A model generated the notes under the pieces. It saw only the letters and a program-made list of their open reading frames with translations, searched no databases and had not been told where the DNA came from. The translations under genes were made by a program, and so were the position numbers. From Voacanga thouarsii (taxonomy: Eukaryota > Streptophyta > Magnoliopsida > Gentianales > Apocynaceae), in contig JANUWF010002362.1 in NCBI GenBank assembly GCA_026120185.1, forward strand, positions 1,364,001 to 1,428,000: 64,000 nucleotides of DNA. The letters run 5' to 3'. This document shows, piece after piece, positions 23,901-37,012 of the stretch (its first letter is position 1; each line of letters begins with the position of its first letter).

Positions 23901-25656
23901 TGAAGATAAAATAGCATGCTAAATATAGCTAAAAAACCAGCCAAGGAGCAACAAAACGCAGCACACCTGTGTGAAGAAGGAAAAAGGGGGAAAAAAAATA
24001 TTTTCTTTTTACCTCTTCTTCTTGTTCTCACAATCGGCTGAACTGGAATATGCGGAACTGGGGTAGGCACGCTCGTGGAAACCTTTGGTGCAATTCCTGC
24101 AAGCCTTCTACTTCGTCTTTGCATGTAGATGAATGCCTAGCTCTTGATCTTCTAGTATATGGCCTGCCTAATATCGTTTTTGGTGAAACAACCTAGGGAC
24201 CAAAGAATTTCTGGAGAGGGAGAGGAAAAAAACGTCTGGTATTTTTCACAGAGAGGAAGCACTAGAAAAAAACAACGTTGTTTTTTTTTTCTCCTGTTTA
24301 ACCTAAATAAAACCCTAGGTTAAACTGGATTGGGCCATTGGACTCTTAGTTTAACATTTTGGGCTTAATTAATTATTCTAACTAAAACCAAATAATTGGC
24401 CCAATTAATAAATAATTAATTTTTCCAGCCCCAATAAACTAGTCCAATTAATTAAGCCTATATTAGTTTAGTCCCAGGTTAATCTTTAATTATTCAAACT
24501 GGGCCAAAGCCCTGAATAATTAATTAATCCACCAAACTAATTTAATTAATTCTCTCTCTCCATGGACCTTTATTTTATTCTAGCCCAATAATTAAATCAG
24601 GCTACTTAAATAAAATAAATTTCATTTAATTTAAGATCAATTCTTTAGCCTGTATTTAATTAGGACTCACGGTCTATACTGGGGACCAAAAGACACACTG
24701 CCTTGGCTACTAAAATGACCAAAATACCATTGCCATAAAAATAGCTGTATTTTGCATTTTAAATACTTCCTAATATCAGCATAAGGAAATATTGACCCCA
24801 AGGACAATGCTGCATTAGCAAAGTCTCCGACCTACAGGTGAAATAACTAAAATACCCCTCTACACATTGCCGTACATTTAGAGAGGAAGAAGTGTACTAA
24901 CACCCCTCTAAATGACATCTACCATCCTTAGGCTTCTAGTCCAATGATCCACGACTTCCTGGAGTGTTTCCGCTTTCCAAGGGAGCTACCCTAAAGCAAA
25001 CATCCAAGTCATGTTTCCCAGGGCCCTGGACATTTTAGACCATTCGGACAACCACAAGGGGCAATATAGTGCAGAAACTATCTTGTATAAGTCTGTCTTC
25101 ACTAACTAGTCACACATACCCAACATGCAAGTATATTGGCCCTACGATAGAACCTCAACTATAGGAAATCAAAGTATATGCTCCCAACTTCGCCAGACCA
25201 CCAACTCATACTCAAGTTGTAGAGTACTAGTCCATGCTGTAGCGGTAGTAGTCTAGGTTTCTACCATATAGTACTTTGAGAAACCACTACTACAAGTCCT
25301 GTTCTACGTATTCAAAATACGCTTATGTCATGAAGTGAGTGGACTACCCACTGGCTAAAGGTAAGCCATTCCCCATTTGGAATTCATAACATAATAACCT
25401 AAACATGATGAGATTCCCAGTCTCATCAATAGGTTAAGAACAAAAGTTTATGTGTTAAATAACCCATGATCCATACCTTACTGTGAAAGACCACCATTCA
25501 CAAGGATCACTTATTTAAACACAATGGGTCTGTTCCAAACGAAAATCATGCATAAACAAAAAGTAAATTCACAAATAATTTCTGAAAATAAATTCTTTTA
25601 TTAAAATATTCGATTTTACATTAGAAACCTAGTCTAAGAGGGCATACAATCCAACA
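23901..25656 (-). mobile_element. Family-C copia solo LTR
   Basis: A 1756-bp insertion flanked by the perfect duplication CTAGG (23896-23900 and 25657-25661). On the minus strand it begins TGTTGGATT and ends CTTCA. It aligns with the copia LTR at 51809-53853, which is attached to a PPT and RNase H. A small basic ORF lies near its 3' end (24013-24124). Confidence 0.92.
24013..24124 (-). other. Small LTR ORF with RRSRRLAG, candidate first exon
   Basis: An ATG at 24124 opens MQRRSRRLAG, followed by a Pro-rich stretch and an Arg-rich end that runs into AG|GTAAAA at 24012. The other family-C LTR has the equivalent ORF and donor (51920-52046). It may be a spliced leader exon feeding Gag; no acceptor has been shown, so this is a hypothesis. 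Confidence 0.4.
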
Positions 25657-27038
25657 CTAGGATGATGTTGATAGTATGTGGATTGTGATAGGATTTGAGT
25701 ATGCATTGTAGAGATTGAAGCATGGATATATGTATGATTGTGAAGGAGATGTGATTTATGCATGGAAGGATTATATTGTTTGATTGAATGATGATTTGGG
25801 GTTTGATGCATGTTTCTATGTCATGGGTAGTATTTGTGATGAAGTATGCTAGAGATTATGTCACCATTGGTGATTAGGACTTATATTCATGTTGGATCAT
25901 TGAAGCCATGGCCATATCTATGCTAGTAGAGGTTAGATCATGTCTTGATAAATTGAGATCCATGCTTGCGTGCATGATTTGGATGAATTGATGAGTTAAA
26001 TGGTTGTATATGTTCATGATTGTGAGTAACCTTGGAATTATGATCATGATCTAGTTGTCCATAAGCAAATTTTTATCCAATGAATAAAATATTTAGTAAT
26101 ATAATTTTGATAGTGATTTCAAAAAACCCTAGGAAGGGTGGATTTGGAATATTATATTTATATAAAGGAAAATTTAGTCAAATAAATAATAGTTTTAATA
26201 GAAAAATAAAATATATAGATATTTTATAAAATAATGAGATCAACTAAAGCCTTTTATGGAAATAATCATGATTAGTAAAAAACTTATTTCTATAAAATTT
26301 AATTATCATCTTTTAATCAAAACCTATTAAAACTTATGTATTATTTTTCAAGCAAGATTAATTAAAATTCATTTTCAACTAAATTTAGTTATTAATTATT
26401 TTCTAACAAATAAATTATTAATAAATCATTAACAAATAAAGTCTAAATTTTTCTTAGCAAGTTTTGAACCTTTAACTTATTAGTACCTATTTCCCAAAAC
26501 ATTAATTATTTTAAATATCAAATTATCCTTAGCCTATAAACCTATCTATTTATTGAGTGGCCTTAAAGCTTGGGACACTAGGATCATGATATTAGTAAGT
26601 TGAGTTGTTTTAAAATTGAGGAAGTGGATTGTGGCTTGAAATTGATTGTGTTTTGTATTTGCCCATGTGGGGTTGGGTCAGCTCTTGGAGACCTTTTATT
26701 TGTGAGCAAGAGTCAGGTAAGCTCCTGTATAAAACCTGATTGATGTGAAATGTTTTTCTTATGGCAAGCCAAATGTAGAGTGTACGGACACTCATTTATG
26801 TAAAGGCAATTGAGGGTTGAACTCTCTCTTATTTCAAACATTTGAATTATTTAAAAATCAAAAGAGCAGATTTGCCAAACTCAAACTCTTTCTAAAGCTA
26901 ATTTTTACAAGGACTTTGGAAACCGTCAAAATGCCATTTTCATGTGGAACAATATTTTGTTCATTTTATCCCAAGTGGGAAACGTCGTTGAGTACTCAAT
27001 AAGGGTGGACTGCTAGGGCTAGTCTTTGAAGGGTTAGG

Positions 27039-27513
27039 GTAAGTCTCTCAGTAGGTGGCCACCTTTGAGGGGTGAGTCCTTCCCGGATGAGATGTCAATC
27101 CAGTAGGTTGTGCCAGTCCGAGCTAGCAGTTTGTTTTATTTCAGTCAAGTGACTGTGTTTTGCCGGAATGGACACCCGGTTGTTGTTGGTTATAAAGAAG
27201 GAGGAGTATCTTGCCCAGTAGGCCGATCAGCTACCTGTTGTCAGTTTGCACAAAGTGTCAGCATTCTGATCGGTTATGGGGCCCAACGTGTGGTAACCCA
27301 TAATCATTTATTTCTAGTGGTTGATTTTATTGATTATGTATGCTTGGAAAATCCAAAACACCACTCTTGCTTTTGACTAATGTTTATTGCTTGCCAATAT
27401 TTCTCTTATAAAGATTTTGCACTTTGCATCCATGAACTGCTTTCACTAAACACCCAAAGCACACACGGACTTACTGAGATTTCTGTCTCATTACCTTTTT
27501 ACCATGATTTCAG
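27039..27513 (+). other. GT-AG intron-like segment in family-B LTR
   Basis: Donor GG|GTAAGT and acceptor GATTTCAG|GT, about 475 bp apart, in the same relative positions as in the copies at 14421-14938 and 48904-49396. Confidence 0.5.
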
Positions 27514-27803
27514 GTCGATCCTGCTGTGGGGATGAGTAGCTAGTGTAATCTGCCTGGGAAGAGATTGTTATCGTTTATTTCTATGTATTGCTTTGGGGAG
27601 TCGAGAGTGGATAATTTTATTTATGGTTTTGTTTTGGGAATTCATGGATTTATTCTTGGAGTATTTGGGATGTAATAATTTTTTAAGTTAAAGTATTATT
27701 TTATTCCGCTATTTTATTTGTGTGACCTAGTTATAAAGACTCCTTGTCCTTTAGATGGGGCGACATCCCCGGCCTTGGCGGGCCTAGGTAGCGGGGTGTT
27801 ACA

Positions 27804-27895
27804 AAAAGAGTGTGGTGACTAGTGATTTGTGTAAGAATTTATCACAATTAAAGCACAAAAATACTAGAAAATATACATATGATGAGTAGTCATCA
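27804..27895 (-). other. LTR-like sequence F, right part
   Basis: The continuation of 20726-21746 after the AAAAG duplication. On the minus strand it begins TGATGACTACTCATC. It abuts the RNase H remains of copia A2 at CCAGT, which would be the target site if F is an LTR; the other copy of that site was not found in the window. Confidence 0.35.
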
Positions 27896-30800
27896 CCAGT
27901 GATAGCGCCTAAAACATGCTTGGATCGTTAATGAGACTGTGGTTCCTTTGCTTGTACAATGGCTCCATTGTTATTACAATACAAGGATATTAGATTAATA
28001 ATGTTAAGTATCACTCTTAGTTCTATTATGAACTTCTTGATCCAAATTACTTCTTTAGCTGCTATGTACTCAACTTCAATAGTTGAATCGATAGTTGTAT
28101 CTTATTTGGTACTTTTCCAACTAACTGCCCCATTTCCAAAAGTGAACATGTATCCTGATTGTGATGTAAAGTATTCTTTATCAGCTTAGAAACTAGCATC
28201 AGTATACCTATTGACTTGTAAGTCACCTTTTGTATATACCAAGAATACATCCTTATTCTTCTTAAGTACTTAATGATGTTTTTGACAACCACTCAATGAC
28301 CTTCTTCAGGGTTAAATTGGTATCTGCTCATCAAACTAAAAGCATAAGATACATAGGGCCTAGTTTATATCCTAGCATGCATGATAGACCCAATTTTCAA
28401 AGTATATAGTATTCTACTGATATGATCCCTTTCATCTTATGTTTTAGGACATATAGATTTTGAAAGTCTTACCCCATAGGTCATGGGTAAGAACACCTCT
28501 TGGATTAATCCATGCTATACCTCTTTAGAACATTATCCATATATGTAGGCTATGAAAAACTAAGCAACTTGTTCGATCTATCTCTATAGATCATTGTTCT
28601 CAAAATATAGGTTGCTTCTGTAAGGTCTTTCATGGAGAATTTCTTCGATAACCAAATCTTGATTGATCGAAGAATAGGGACATTATTTCCTATTAGCAAT
28701 ATATCATTTACATATAGTAATAAAAATAATAATTGCACTCCAACTAACCTTCATGTATATATAAGGTTCATCCATATTGTGTATGAAACTAAATTTGTTA
28801 TTTATTTCATCATAATAGATGTTCAAACTCCTAGAAGCTTACTTTAGTCCTTAGATAGGACTTTGTACCTTGCACACTTTAGTGTCATCCTTAGTTGTTA
28901 AATCCTCAGGTTGTGTCTTGTACACTTCTTCGGTCAAATTTCCTTTAAGGTAAGCTATTTTAATATCTATTTACCAATTCTCATAATTATAATGAGTGAC
29001 AAGTGCTAGGGGTACTTTTATAGATTTCAGCATTGCTACTGGTGAAAATATTTCATCATAGTCAGTACCTTGTTGTTGACGATAACCTTTTGTAGCTAGT
29101 CTTGCTCATTAGGTAATAAATTTACTATCAAGAAAAAAAACCTATTTGCACCCTATGGCCTTTATCCCTTTAGGTGGATCAACCGAAGTCCAAACCTAGT
29201 TGTTATATATAGAATCCATCTTTGACTTCATGACTTCAAGCTATTTGTCAGATTTTAAACTTTTTAGAACTTCCTTGTAAGCGGTAGGCTCATCTTCTTC
29301 AATGATCAATACATTATTGTGGCTACTAATGAGAAATCCATATCTCTCAGGTGCTATATGCATCCTGCTTGACCTATGAGGTTCATGTGTATTAGAAGGT
29401 TCATCTATTTTGCCAATAGACTCAGGATCATCTGGTTGATCATTGTTTGCTTGTTCTTCTTGAACATCACTAAGTTCAATTTTGCTCCCACTATCTCCCT
29501 TAAGCATAAATTCCTTCTCCAAAAAAACTGCATGCTCTAAAACAAACACTTTATTTTTAAAGGGAGATAGAAATAATATCTATGAGATTCTTTTGGATAT
29601 CCAATAAACAAACACTTATCGGACTTATTTTAAAGTTTGTCTGATTTTGTCCTCTTCACATAAGCAGGATATTCCAAAATTCTCAAGAGAGATAATTTTC
29701 ATCTCTTACCAAAAGTAATTCATAAAGGATGGTATCAACCGATTTTATGGAACTTTGTTTAAAATATAAATTACAGTTTCTAGTGCATATCCCCAAAATG
29801 ATTTGGGTAAATCTACAAAACCTATCATAGTTCGAACCAAATCTAAAAGGGTTCAATTCTTTCATTCAGATACGCCATTATGTTTGGGCATGTGCGGAGG
29901 AGTCCATTGAGTTAATATTTCATTATCTCTAAGATAACTTTGAAAATCTTATATTAAGTATTCTCCTTCTTTATCGGATTTTAGAATTTTAATGCTTTTG
30001 CCAAATTATTTCTAAATTCTTTGAACTTGTCAAAGGCTTCAGATTTGTATTTCAATAAACACAAATATACAAATCAAGAATAAACACTGATATAGGTTAT
30101 GAAGCATTGATAACCCACTTGCTTGCAATGTCATTGGTCCATATAGATCAAAACGTATTAGTTCTAACAATTGCTTAGCTCTTTCTCTTTTCTTGACAAG
30201 TAAACATGATTCATAATCAAATAACTCTAAGTCACCAAACTTGTGTAACTTAGAAACGCGATTCTTGTTTACACGGCCTAAACGACAATGCCATATGTAA
30301 GATGGATTTGTTTAATCTTGTCTTTATTTCTTATTATTTATATTGAGAACTTAATTTTCTATGTCTAAAACATATAAACCATTCATCAAAATTACAGTAC
30401 TGTAATGGATATTAGTTAATGAAAAATAATAACTTTTATTCCCAAAAATTAAATAAAAACAATCCATGTCTAAAAAAGTAACAGATATAATATTCTTTAA
30501 CAAAATTGGAACATAATAACAATTTGTCAATTTCGAAGGCAAGTGTAAATGATAAGTCCCACTAGTAAATGTAGAAACCTTTGCTCTATTTGTAGCACGT
30601 TGGTCTACATCACCTTTTTCTAGCTTCCTACTACTTTTTTGTCCTTGTAAATTATTGCACAAATGAGAGATCTACATCCGGTATCCAATACCTATGTCTC
30701 ATTATCAAATGTAATATTCATCTCAATCATAAACATACTAGGAGTAGAAGTATAAGTATTTGCAAGCTTCTCCTCCTTCTTCTTTTCCTTGACAGTCTTT

Positions 30801-31580
30801 AGGTAACTTTTACAATTGCATCTCTAATGGCCAATTTTGCTACAATGGTAACATGGTCCCTTCGTAGTTGTCTCCTTATTCTTAATTCCACCTTTTGGCT
30901 TGGTTGGATTCTTCTTTCTTCTTTTAGAAAAAAAAAAATTTCTTAGAGGTTGAAGAATCAATTAACATGTTTGCATTATTTTCCTTCTTCATAGCACTTT
31001 CTATAGTTTGGAGAAGGTTAATCAATCCAAGTAAAGTGGATTCATTCTTGTTCATCCAGTAGTTCATCACAAATTGTGAAAAATTAGTTAGCAACGATTG
31101 CAGAATTAAGTTTATACTTAATTCATGATCCATTGTAAACCTAAGTAATCTAAGCTTCTCAATTAATCCTAACATTTTTAGTCCATACGTTGCTACTGAA
31201 GCACCTTATACCATCATACAATGGAATAATTGTTTAGATATTTCATATCTCTTTGCTTGGGCTTGTTTATCAAATAATTCCATAAGATGGAAGACAATAG
31301 TATAAGCATCCATATGCTCATGCTGTTTTTGTAGCTCAGAGCTCATTGACGCCAGCATAATACAAGTTGTTGTGTCACTATCCTCTTTATACTTCTTATG
31401 AACATCATGCTCTTTAATAAGAGCATCAATAGTTAGAGCTGGTGAAAAAGGAGCATCTAGCACGTAGAACAACTTTTCAGATTTAGGAATGATTCTCAAG
31501 TTCCTATACTGGTCCAAGAAATTAGATTCGTTCAGCTTATTCATTTCCAAAATGCTACATAATTTCAAGTTTGTTGTCAT
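27896..31580 (-). pseudogene. Copia A2 gag-pol remains
   Basis: The Gag N-terminus (31206-31580, UBN2-like, MTTNLKLCSILEMNKLNES) is the best preserved part. The zinc knuckle (about 30815-30850) is broken by a TAG at 30824-30826. The protease DTG is intact near 30677-30685. Integrase remains lie at about 29880-30260, the linker with EKEFMLKGDSGSKIELS at 29241-29549, RT at about 28550-29170 with YVND instead of YVDD, and RNase H at about 27910-28310. It is the same family as copia A (5280-8831), with independent damage, and no active product is expected. Confidence 0.8.
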
Positions 31581-31929
31581 GATGCAAATGACCTGGATGA
31601 AAGATAAAAGACATTAGACTATGTATATGTACATGAGATGTATTTAACTATATCTTTAATTAAACATGTATTTATTCTAGTATTTTACTCAATTCAATAG
31701 CCCTACTATTTATTCGAGAAAGCCCATTGGATGCTTTCCTAGTAGGCCAGTATCCCAATTCCTTAAGAATGAGCTTGGGTATACCCAACAAACTATTCTT
31801 AAGTTTAATGGTAGGTATACAATGCTAATTATATCAAATGAAACTATCAGATCATTGGGTTATTAATGTCTTTTAATCTTTTTTTTTAATGCAAATGTAA
31901 ATGGATTAATATTGATAAAAAATAATTTA

Positions 31930-32629
31930 CATGGATTTACTAGTTTACAATCAAGGAGACTACAAACTAGTGGTTCTCAATATAGTCCTCAAAACTAGGC
32001 ACAATATTAGGGTACAAAGTAAAAATAACAGTGTACACATGTATTTTAATCTTCTTTACAATCTCCAACGGTTGGCAGACTGCACCCTAAAAAATGGCCT
32101 TATTACGAGCATGCCAGATGTAGTAAAAACTGGCCGCCAAAGCTATAGACTTAGCGTTAGTAAACCATGAAGTACCATGGTTGGCGCGCTTATACCACCT
32201 AAGACAAGCTTTGGCCAAATTCAAAGCATTTGGTAAACTTAGCCACCTTTTCACTTCCATCCAAATAGTAGCAGAAATTGAGCATTTGAAAAATAGATGA
32301 TTAATCATTTCTGGATGTACCTTACACAAAGGACACGACAAGTTATCAACCCTGAACACAAATGCATCCTTGGTCTTAAGTCTACCCTTAGAACACAACT
32401 AAAGAATGAATGAGTGTTTGGGTGTCAGTCCTTGCTTCTATATAGTATTGGCCTAATACACAGCCTATGCAGTTGACTCAAATAGTTATAAGCAAGACAA
32501 GTGACAGAATTAGTACACATGGCCCAAGAATGAAGAAGAATGAAGAAGATCAGCTGCACAGTGAGTATCCCTTTCACACTCCAGGATCATGTCTCTAATT
32601 ACTAATAGTCTACGAAACAAAGGGGAATG
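31930..32629 (-). pseudogene. LINE ORF2 C-terminal part (zf-RVT-like)
   Basis: The frame at 32087-32398 has CPLCKVHPEMINHLFFKC, the cysteine/histidine-rich region found after RT in plant LINEs and their relatives, followed by an IWHARNKAIF motif. It is separated from the rest of ORF2 by the solo LTR. Confidence 0.75.
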
Positions 32630-34323
32630 TGTTAATGTTGTGCTCTAGAGGCAATCACTTATGTCATGTATATTGCATATTAAATTAATAAGAGGCATTC
32701 TTTATCTTTCAGTTTGATTGTTATATCTAAACATGTGTACAAAATGTTAGATAAAGTCCCTAGTACAGCACAGTGTTAAGGAAATCATGATAGAGATCAT
32801 GATGTGAGATTCCTACTACACTATGCAGTGTTTGTACTTAAATAATCCCCAGTCATAGTATTAATAAGATGAGACATTATTAATACGCCAAGACTGGCAC
32901 ATGTTATATCTCTTGATTGGATCAAGCGGTAGTTCTCATATCCGTGAGTATTGGGATACTCAGGATTAACGTGTGGATGCTTGTTTTGGAACAAGTTCAT
33001 TGGATGACTTAGCTACGAGATAATCACTTGGATAACTATTTAGTGCTAGTGATAGAATCTCATTATAGCAAGTGTGCAAGTATCCTTAGACTTGAGATCT
33101 TCAAGTTACTTTGTTTAACGAGCGTTGTACTTTAATTCTAATCTTTGGAGTCTTATCTAGGACTGCCTATGGGATGGATATTGGGTACAACATAAAGTAA
33201 ATGAAAGTAGTTGAGAAAGTCAATAAAGGATTCACCACTTCTAATAGTAGGAGAGTATATCTCAAGGCCACTTATAGAAATCATTACTCATGAAGTCCTT
33301 GGCCAAGGCGACTATGTGATGGAAATGGTTCTAATTGATACACATATCGAGTAATGGATTTCTTGAACAAGTACTAAAATATTCGGGCCAGAATTAATAA
33401 TATTCTGGAGGGAGTTGGCACTAATTCCATACTCTAGACTGAATGAGATATTATATGGTGAAAGGAGTTTATTGCACTGATAATTTGCTATTGAAAAGGT
33501 TCATGTCAAGCCACTTGACTTTCTGGACTTTTGGGTGGTCAAGAGTCATTGCTAGATATCGCTCTTGATATGCTAAATATGGATTTATTAATTAGATAAT
33601 TAATAAATTTAATCCTTTATTTTATTAAGGATTATTAATTCTAATATTGTTAGAATTAATTCATATTATGCTACCAATAAGACCAGGAACCTAATGGGTC
33701 ACACACAATAAAGGTTTGAATGCTCAAATATATTATTTGATAATATTATGGGGTTAATTAAGAGAAGGGAATATATTTATATGTGAATTATAAGTTTGTT
33801 ATAATTCATGGGACCTAATTGTAATTATGTAAACTCCAAGGACCAATTTGTTGACAATTGGACGTTGAAGGACTAAGTTACAATTTACGATAATTATAAA
33901 TCTGTAAATATAAGGAAACAGTTTCCCTAGGGTAAGAGACATAGACTATTCACGTAACAACAGAGAAACCATTTCTCTGCCTCTCTCTTGATCAAACCCT
34001 AGCCGTCTCTCTCTTATTAATCAAACCTTAGCCTCCTAAATTCTACTAGCATAGAATTGTGAGACTGTGAGCGTTCGACCTTGTGTGGATTATCATTAGA
34101 GGGAGTTCTTTCTTGGACTTTAGTTGAGCTGCTATGAACTGGTTTTGTGATCTGGATCGTGCCTGCGTTCTTGGAACAAGAAAAATTTAAATTCCGGCTT
34201 CAAGAGGTAATAAGCGTGATCTTCTCTTTTTCCCGTTTCTACTGCAAACCCGTGATCCATGGCTTGGATTTCTTGCTATTTTCCACTACGTTTAATCTGT
34301 TTAATTAGTTTAGAAATCCTACA
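32630..34323 (+). mobile_element. Family-A copia solo LTR inside the LINE
   Basis: 1694 bp, starting TGTTAATG and ending ATCCTACA, flanked by the perfect duplication GAATG (32625-32629 and 34324-34328). It aligns with the LTRs of copia A and A2. The AT palindrome seen in the other copies is partly lost here. Confidence 0.93.
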
Positions 34324-34328
34324 GAATG

Positions 34329-36209
34329 TTCCCTGTGATGATCAATCTCCCAAATAGATTTGCCCTTCAAATAATAATGGTCCACCCATTTGACCCGCTA
34401 TGATTGTTTCTCTGCTTGGATGTCCCAAATGATTCTAGACAGTAGTGCTCCATTCCAAGTGTGCAAGATCCGCAATCCAACTCCGCCCTCAGTCTTTGGA
34501 AGATAAATATTCTTCCAAGCAACCAAAGAAATCTTTGAGTCCCATAAGAAATCCTTAGCCATCCTATCCAACTGACAAATAATAGTAGATGGCCTAGGGA
34601 GAATAGACAACCAGAAACACTCAACCTCATGGAGAATAGATTGGATCAGTTGGAGGCGCTCAGTATAAGAGAGAGAATGAGTGGACCATCAGCCAATGTA
34701 TGAGCCAATACGATCAAGCAATGGTTTGTAGTAAGTAAGCCAAATTTTACCATTCTTGATTGGCAGGCCAAGGTAGCGGAACGAAAATTCCCCAATAGGT
34801 ATGCCCGTATCTTCCAGAATATTCTCCTGATCATTCATATGGATCCCAGCAAGATAAATATTGGACTTATCCTTATTGATTTCAAGACCCGAACACCTTT
34901 TAAATTCTTCTAGGCAGTTAAGGAGAATGTGGATAGAAAAACAATCACCCCTAGCAAACAACATAAGGTCATCCGCAAAAGTAAGGTGAGTAATCCTTAT
35001 GCCGTTACACTTAGGATGATAGTTGAATAAAGTCCCAAGTGTGTGCACTTTGACAACCCATGAGAAATATGCTAAGCAAATGACAAACAACAGGGGGGAG
35101 ACCGGATCCCCTTGGCACAGACCTTTAGCTCTAGTAAAGAAAACATGGATAGTCCCGTTGATAGCAACAGAGAACGGAGTAGTGGTCACACACTGTTCAA
35201 TCCAGTTCACGAAAAGAGGAGGGAACCCAAGCTCAGTAAGTAAATCTAGTAAGAAATCCCAATTAACTGAGTCATAAGCCTTCCTTAGGTCCACCTTAAT
35301 TGTACATTGAGGAGAAACTCTTGTTCTACTATACATACGCATAAGTTCCTAAACCATCAAGATATTATCAATCATGAGTCTGTCTTGTATGAATGCTGAC
35401 TATGAAGTGTCCACAAGGTGAGGTACTACCAGTTTAAGTCTGTAAGCCAAAATCTTAGAAATAATCTTGTAGACCACGTTATAGCAAGAAATATATCGAT
35501 AGTCACCCACCCTCTCAGCATGATCAGATTTCAGAACCAGGGTAATAATAGAATGGTTAATCTGCTTAAGAATTCTGCCAAAAGTGAAGAATTCTGAAAC
35601 AATGTCAAAAAGGCTCTGCCCAACCGTACCCCAAGCTTTCTTGAAAAATAAGGCAGAGTATCCGTTAGGGCCGGGAGCTTTGCAATCACCAATGTCCCAC
35701 GGGGCTAATATGATATCTAGGATAGTAACGTCCTTAACCAAGTCCACCTTCAGGTCATGAGGTACCATTGGACCAACAAAGTCCACATTGATTCCTTGGC
35801 AGTCCAGCTTAGTCCCAAGAAGTTTCTGGTAATAATCCACAAATTCGTCAGCAAGATCCTTTGGGCTATCGGTTATGCTACCATCCTCCTTGAGAATCAA
35901 AGTGATAAAGCTCCTCTTTTTTATTTCTTTTGACAATGTCGAAGAAGTAATGAGTATTCTTGTTAGCGTGTGGTAGAACTTCATTTCTGCCTCTGCGAAA
36001 CGCCATGCTGATCGTTTACATTCCTTGAAGTGTGCAATAAGATTCTGATCCATAGGGTTGGCAAGTAATAGCTGTTGGGCATTGAGTACAACCTGGTTCA
36101 CTTGTTCAACATAATTAGACAGGTAAGAGAATTCCAGTTTGTTTAGTCTTCGCAAGTCACGCTTTAGCATTTTCAACCGATGACAGAGGGTGAATTGGTG
36201 AAAACCCAT
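34329..36209 (-). pseudogene. LINE ORF2 reverse transcriptase
   Basis: The RT would copy LINE RNA at a nicked target. The N-terminal part is 35400-36209 (GDCKAPGPNGYSALFFKK, GDYRYISCYNVVYKIISK). The palm, 34689-35342, has the catalytic FADDLMLF at about 34968-34979 and GLCQGDPVSPLLF. The remainder (34367-34834) is frameshifted. A stop after residues PHLVDTS at 35400 and further frame breaks make it non-functional. The FADD core itself is intact. Confidence 0.85.
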
Positions 36210-36232
36210 GTACGGCCGATCTCAAACCCTTT

Positions 36233-37012
36233 TTACAATATTCTAGAATGATTCATGGTCAGCCCAAAGATTAAAGAACTTGAATAGACGTACTGATCCC
36301 ACACTGTTTTCAACCACTGACCAAATAGTAGGACTATGATCAGAAATGGAGCCAATGGGGAAAAACTGCACTGATGCCTGGATAGAGCACTAAAATCATG
36401 CATCATTACCCATAACTCTATCAAGTTTAGACCATACCCTAGAATTTGTCCAAGTAAACTGCAGCCCGACATAGGGTAGGTCCTCCAGGCTAGTGTTAGC
36501 ACATAATGACACAAAGTCCCTAATTTCATATGTTGAAGGCAATGAACCGCCAAATTTATCATTCGTATGTAAATAAGAATTCAAATTCCCTATAAGGATC
36601 CGTTCCTTCGACAGCAAAGAAGATAAGTATTGAATATCCTCCCATAAACTTCTACGTGCCACAACAGAATTGTAAGCATAAACAAAAGTGAAGAAATATG
36701 TAGCATGAGAAATCTTACATGTGATGCGCATAGTAATAGCTTGAGGCGTGCAATGGATTAATTGGACATCCACCCTTGCACCATTCCACAAGATGACAAT
36801 TCTACCACCATATGATTCCACCAAGTTATGAATAGCCTACCAATTAGAGAATTAGGTTTGTATAATATTATCCAACCCAACAACAGTCAGCTTTGTTTCC
36901 AGTAATCTGATAACGTCTACACGATGTTTAGAAGTAAACTTCTGAACCCCGTGATGCTTGAGGGTTTTGTTAAACCCTTGAATATTCCTACATGCTTCTC
37001 TCATTGAGGACT
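36233..37012 (-). pseudogene. LINE ORF2 AP endonuclease domain
   Basis: The endonuclease would nick the target. Visible motifs are ETK near the start, FTWTN, KLDRVMGN and SDHSP. The expected GDFN motif reads GNLN, which loses a catalytic Asp, and several stops are present, so it is inactive. Confidence 0.75.

Larger units (their letters stand above)
21747..27803 (+). mobile_element. Family-B gypsy solo LTR containing a copia solo LTR
   Basis: Starts TGTGAAACCCC, ends GGGGTGTTACA, and is flanked by the perfect duplication AAAAG (21742-21746 and 27804-27808). Without the nested copia LTR (23901-25656) it is about 4.30 kb. It carries a tRNA-like module, a CT microsatellite, GTTGAGTACTCA at 26987, an intron-like segment and the GGGGCGACATCCCC hairpin near its end. 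Short ORFs inside show no domain and are not called. Confidence 0.92.

Noticed and set aside
27809..27895. Minus-strand DDYSSYVYFL resembling the copia integrase motif
   Set aside because: The match is short, out of order next to RNase H, and the sequence is better explained as the start of LTR-like sequence F.
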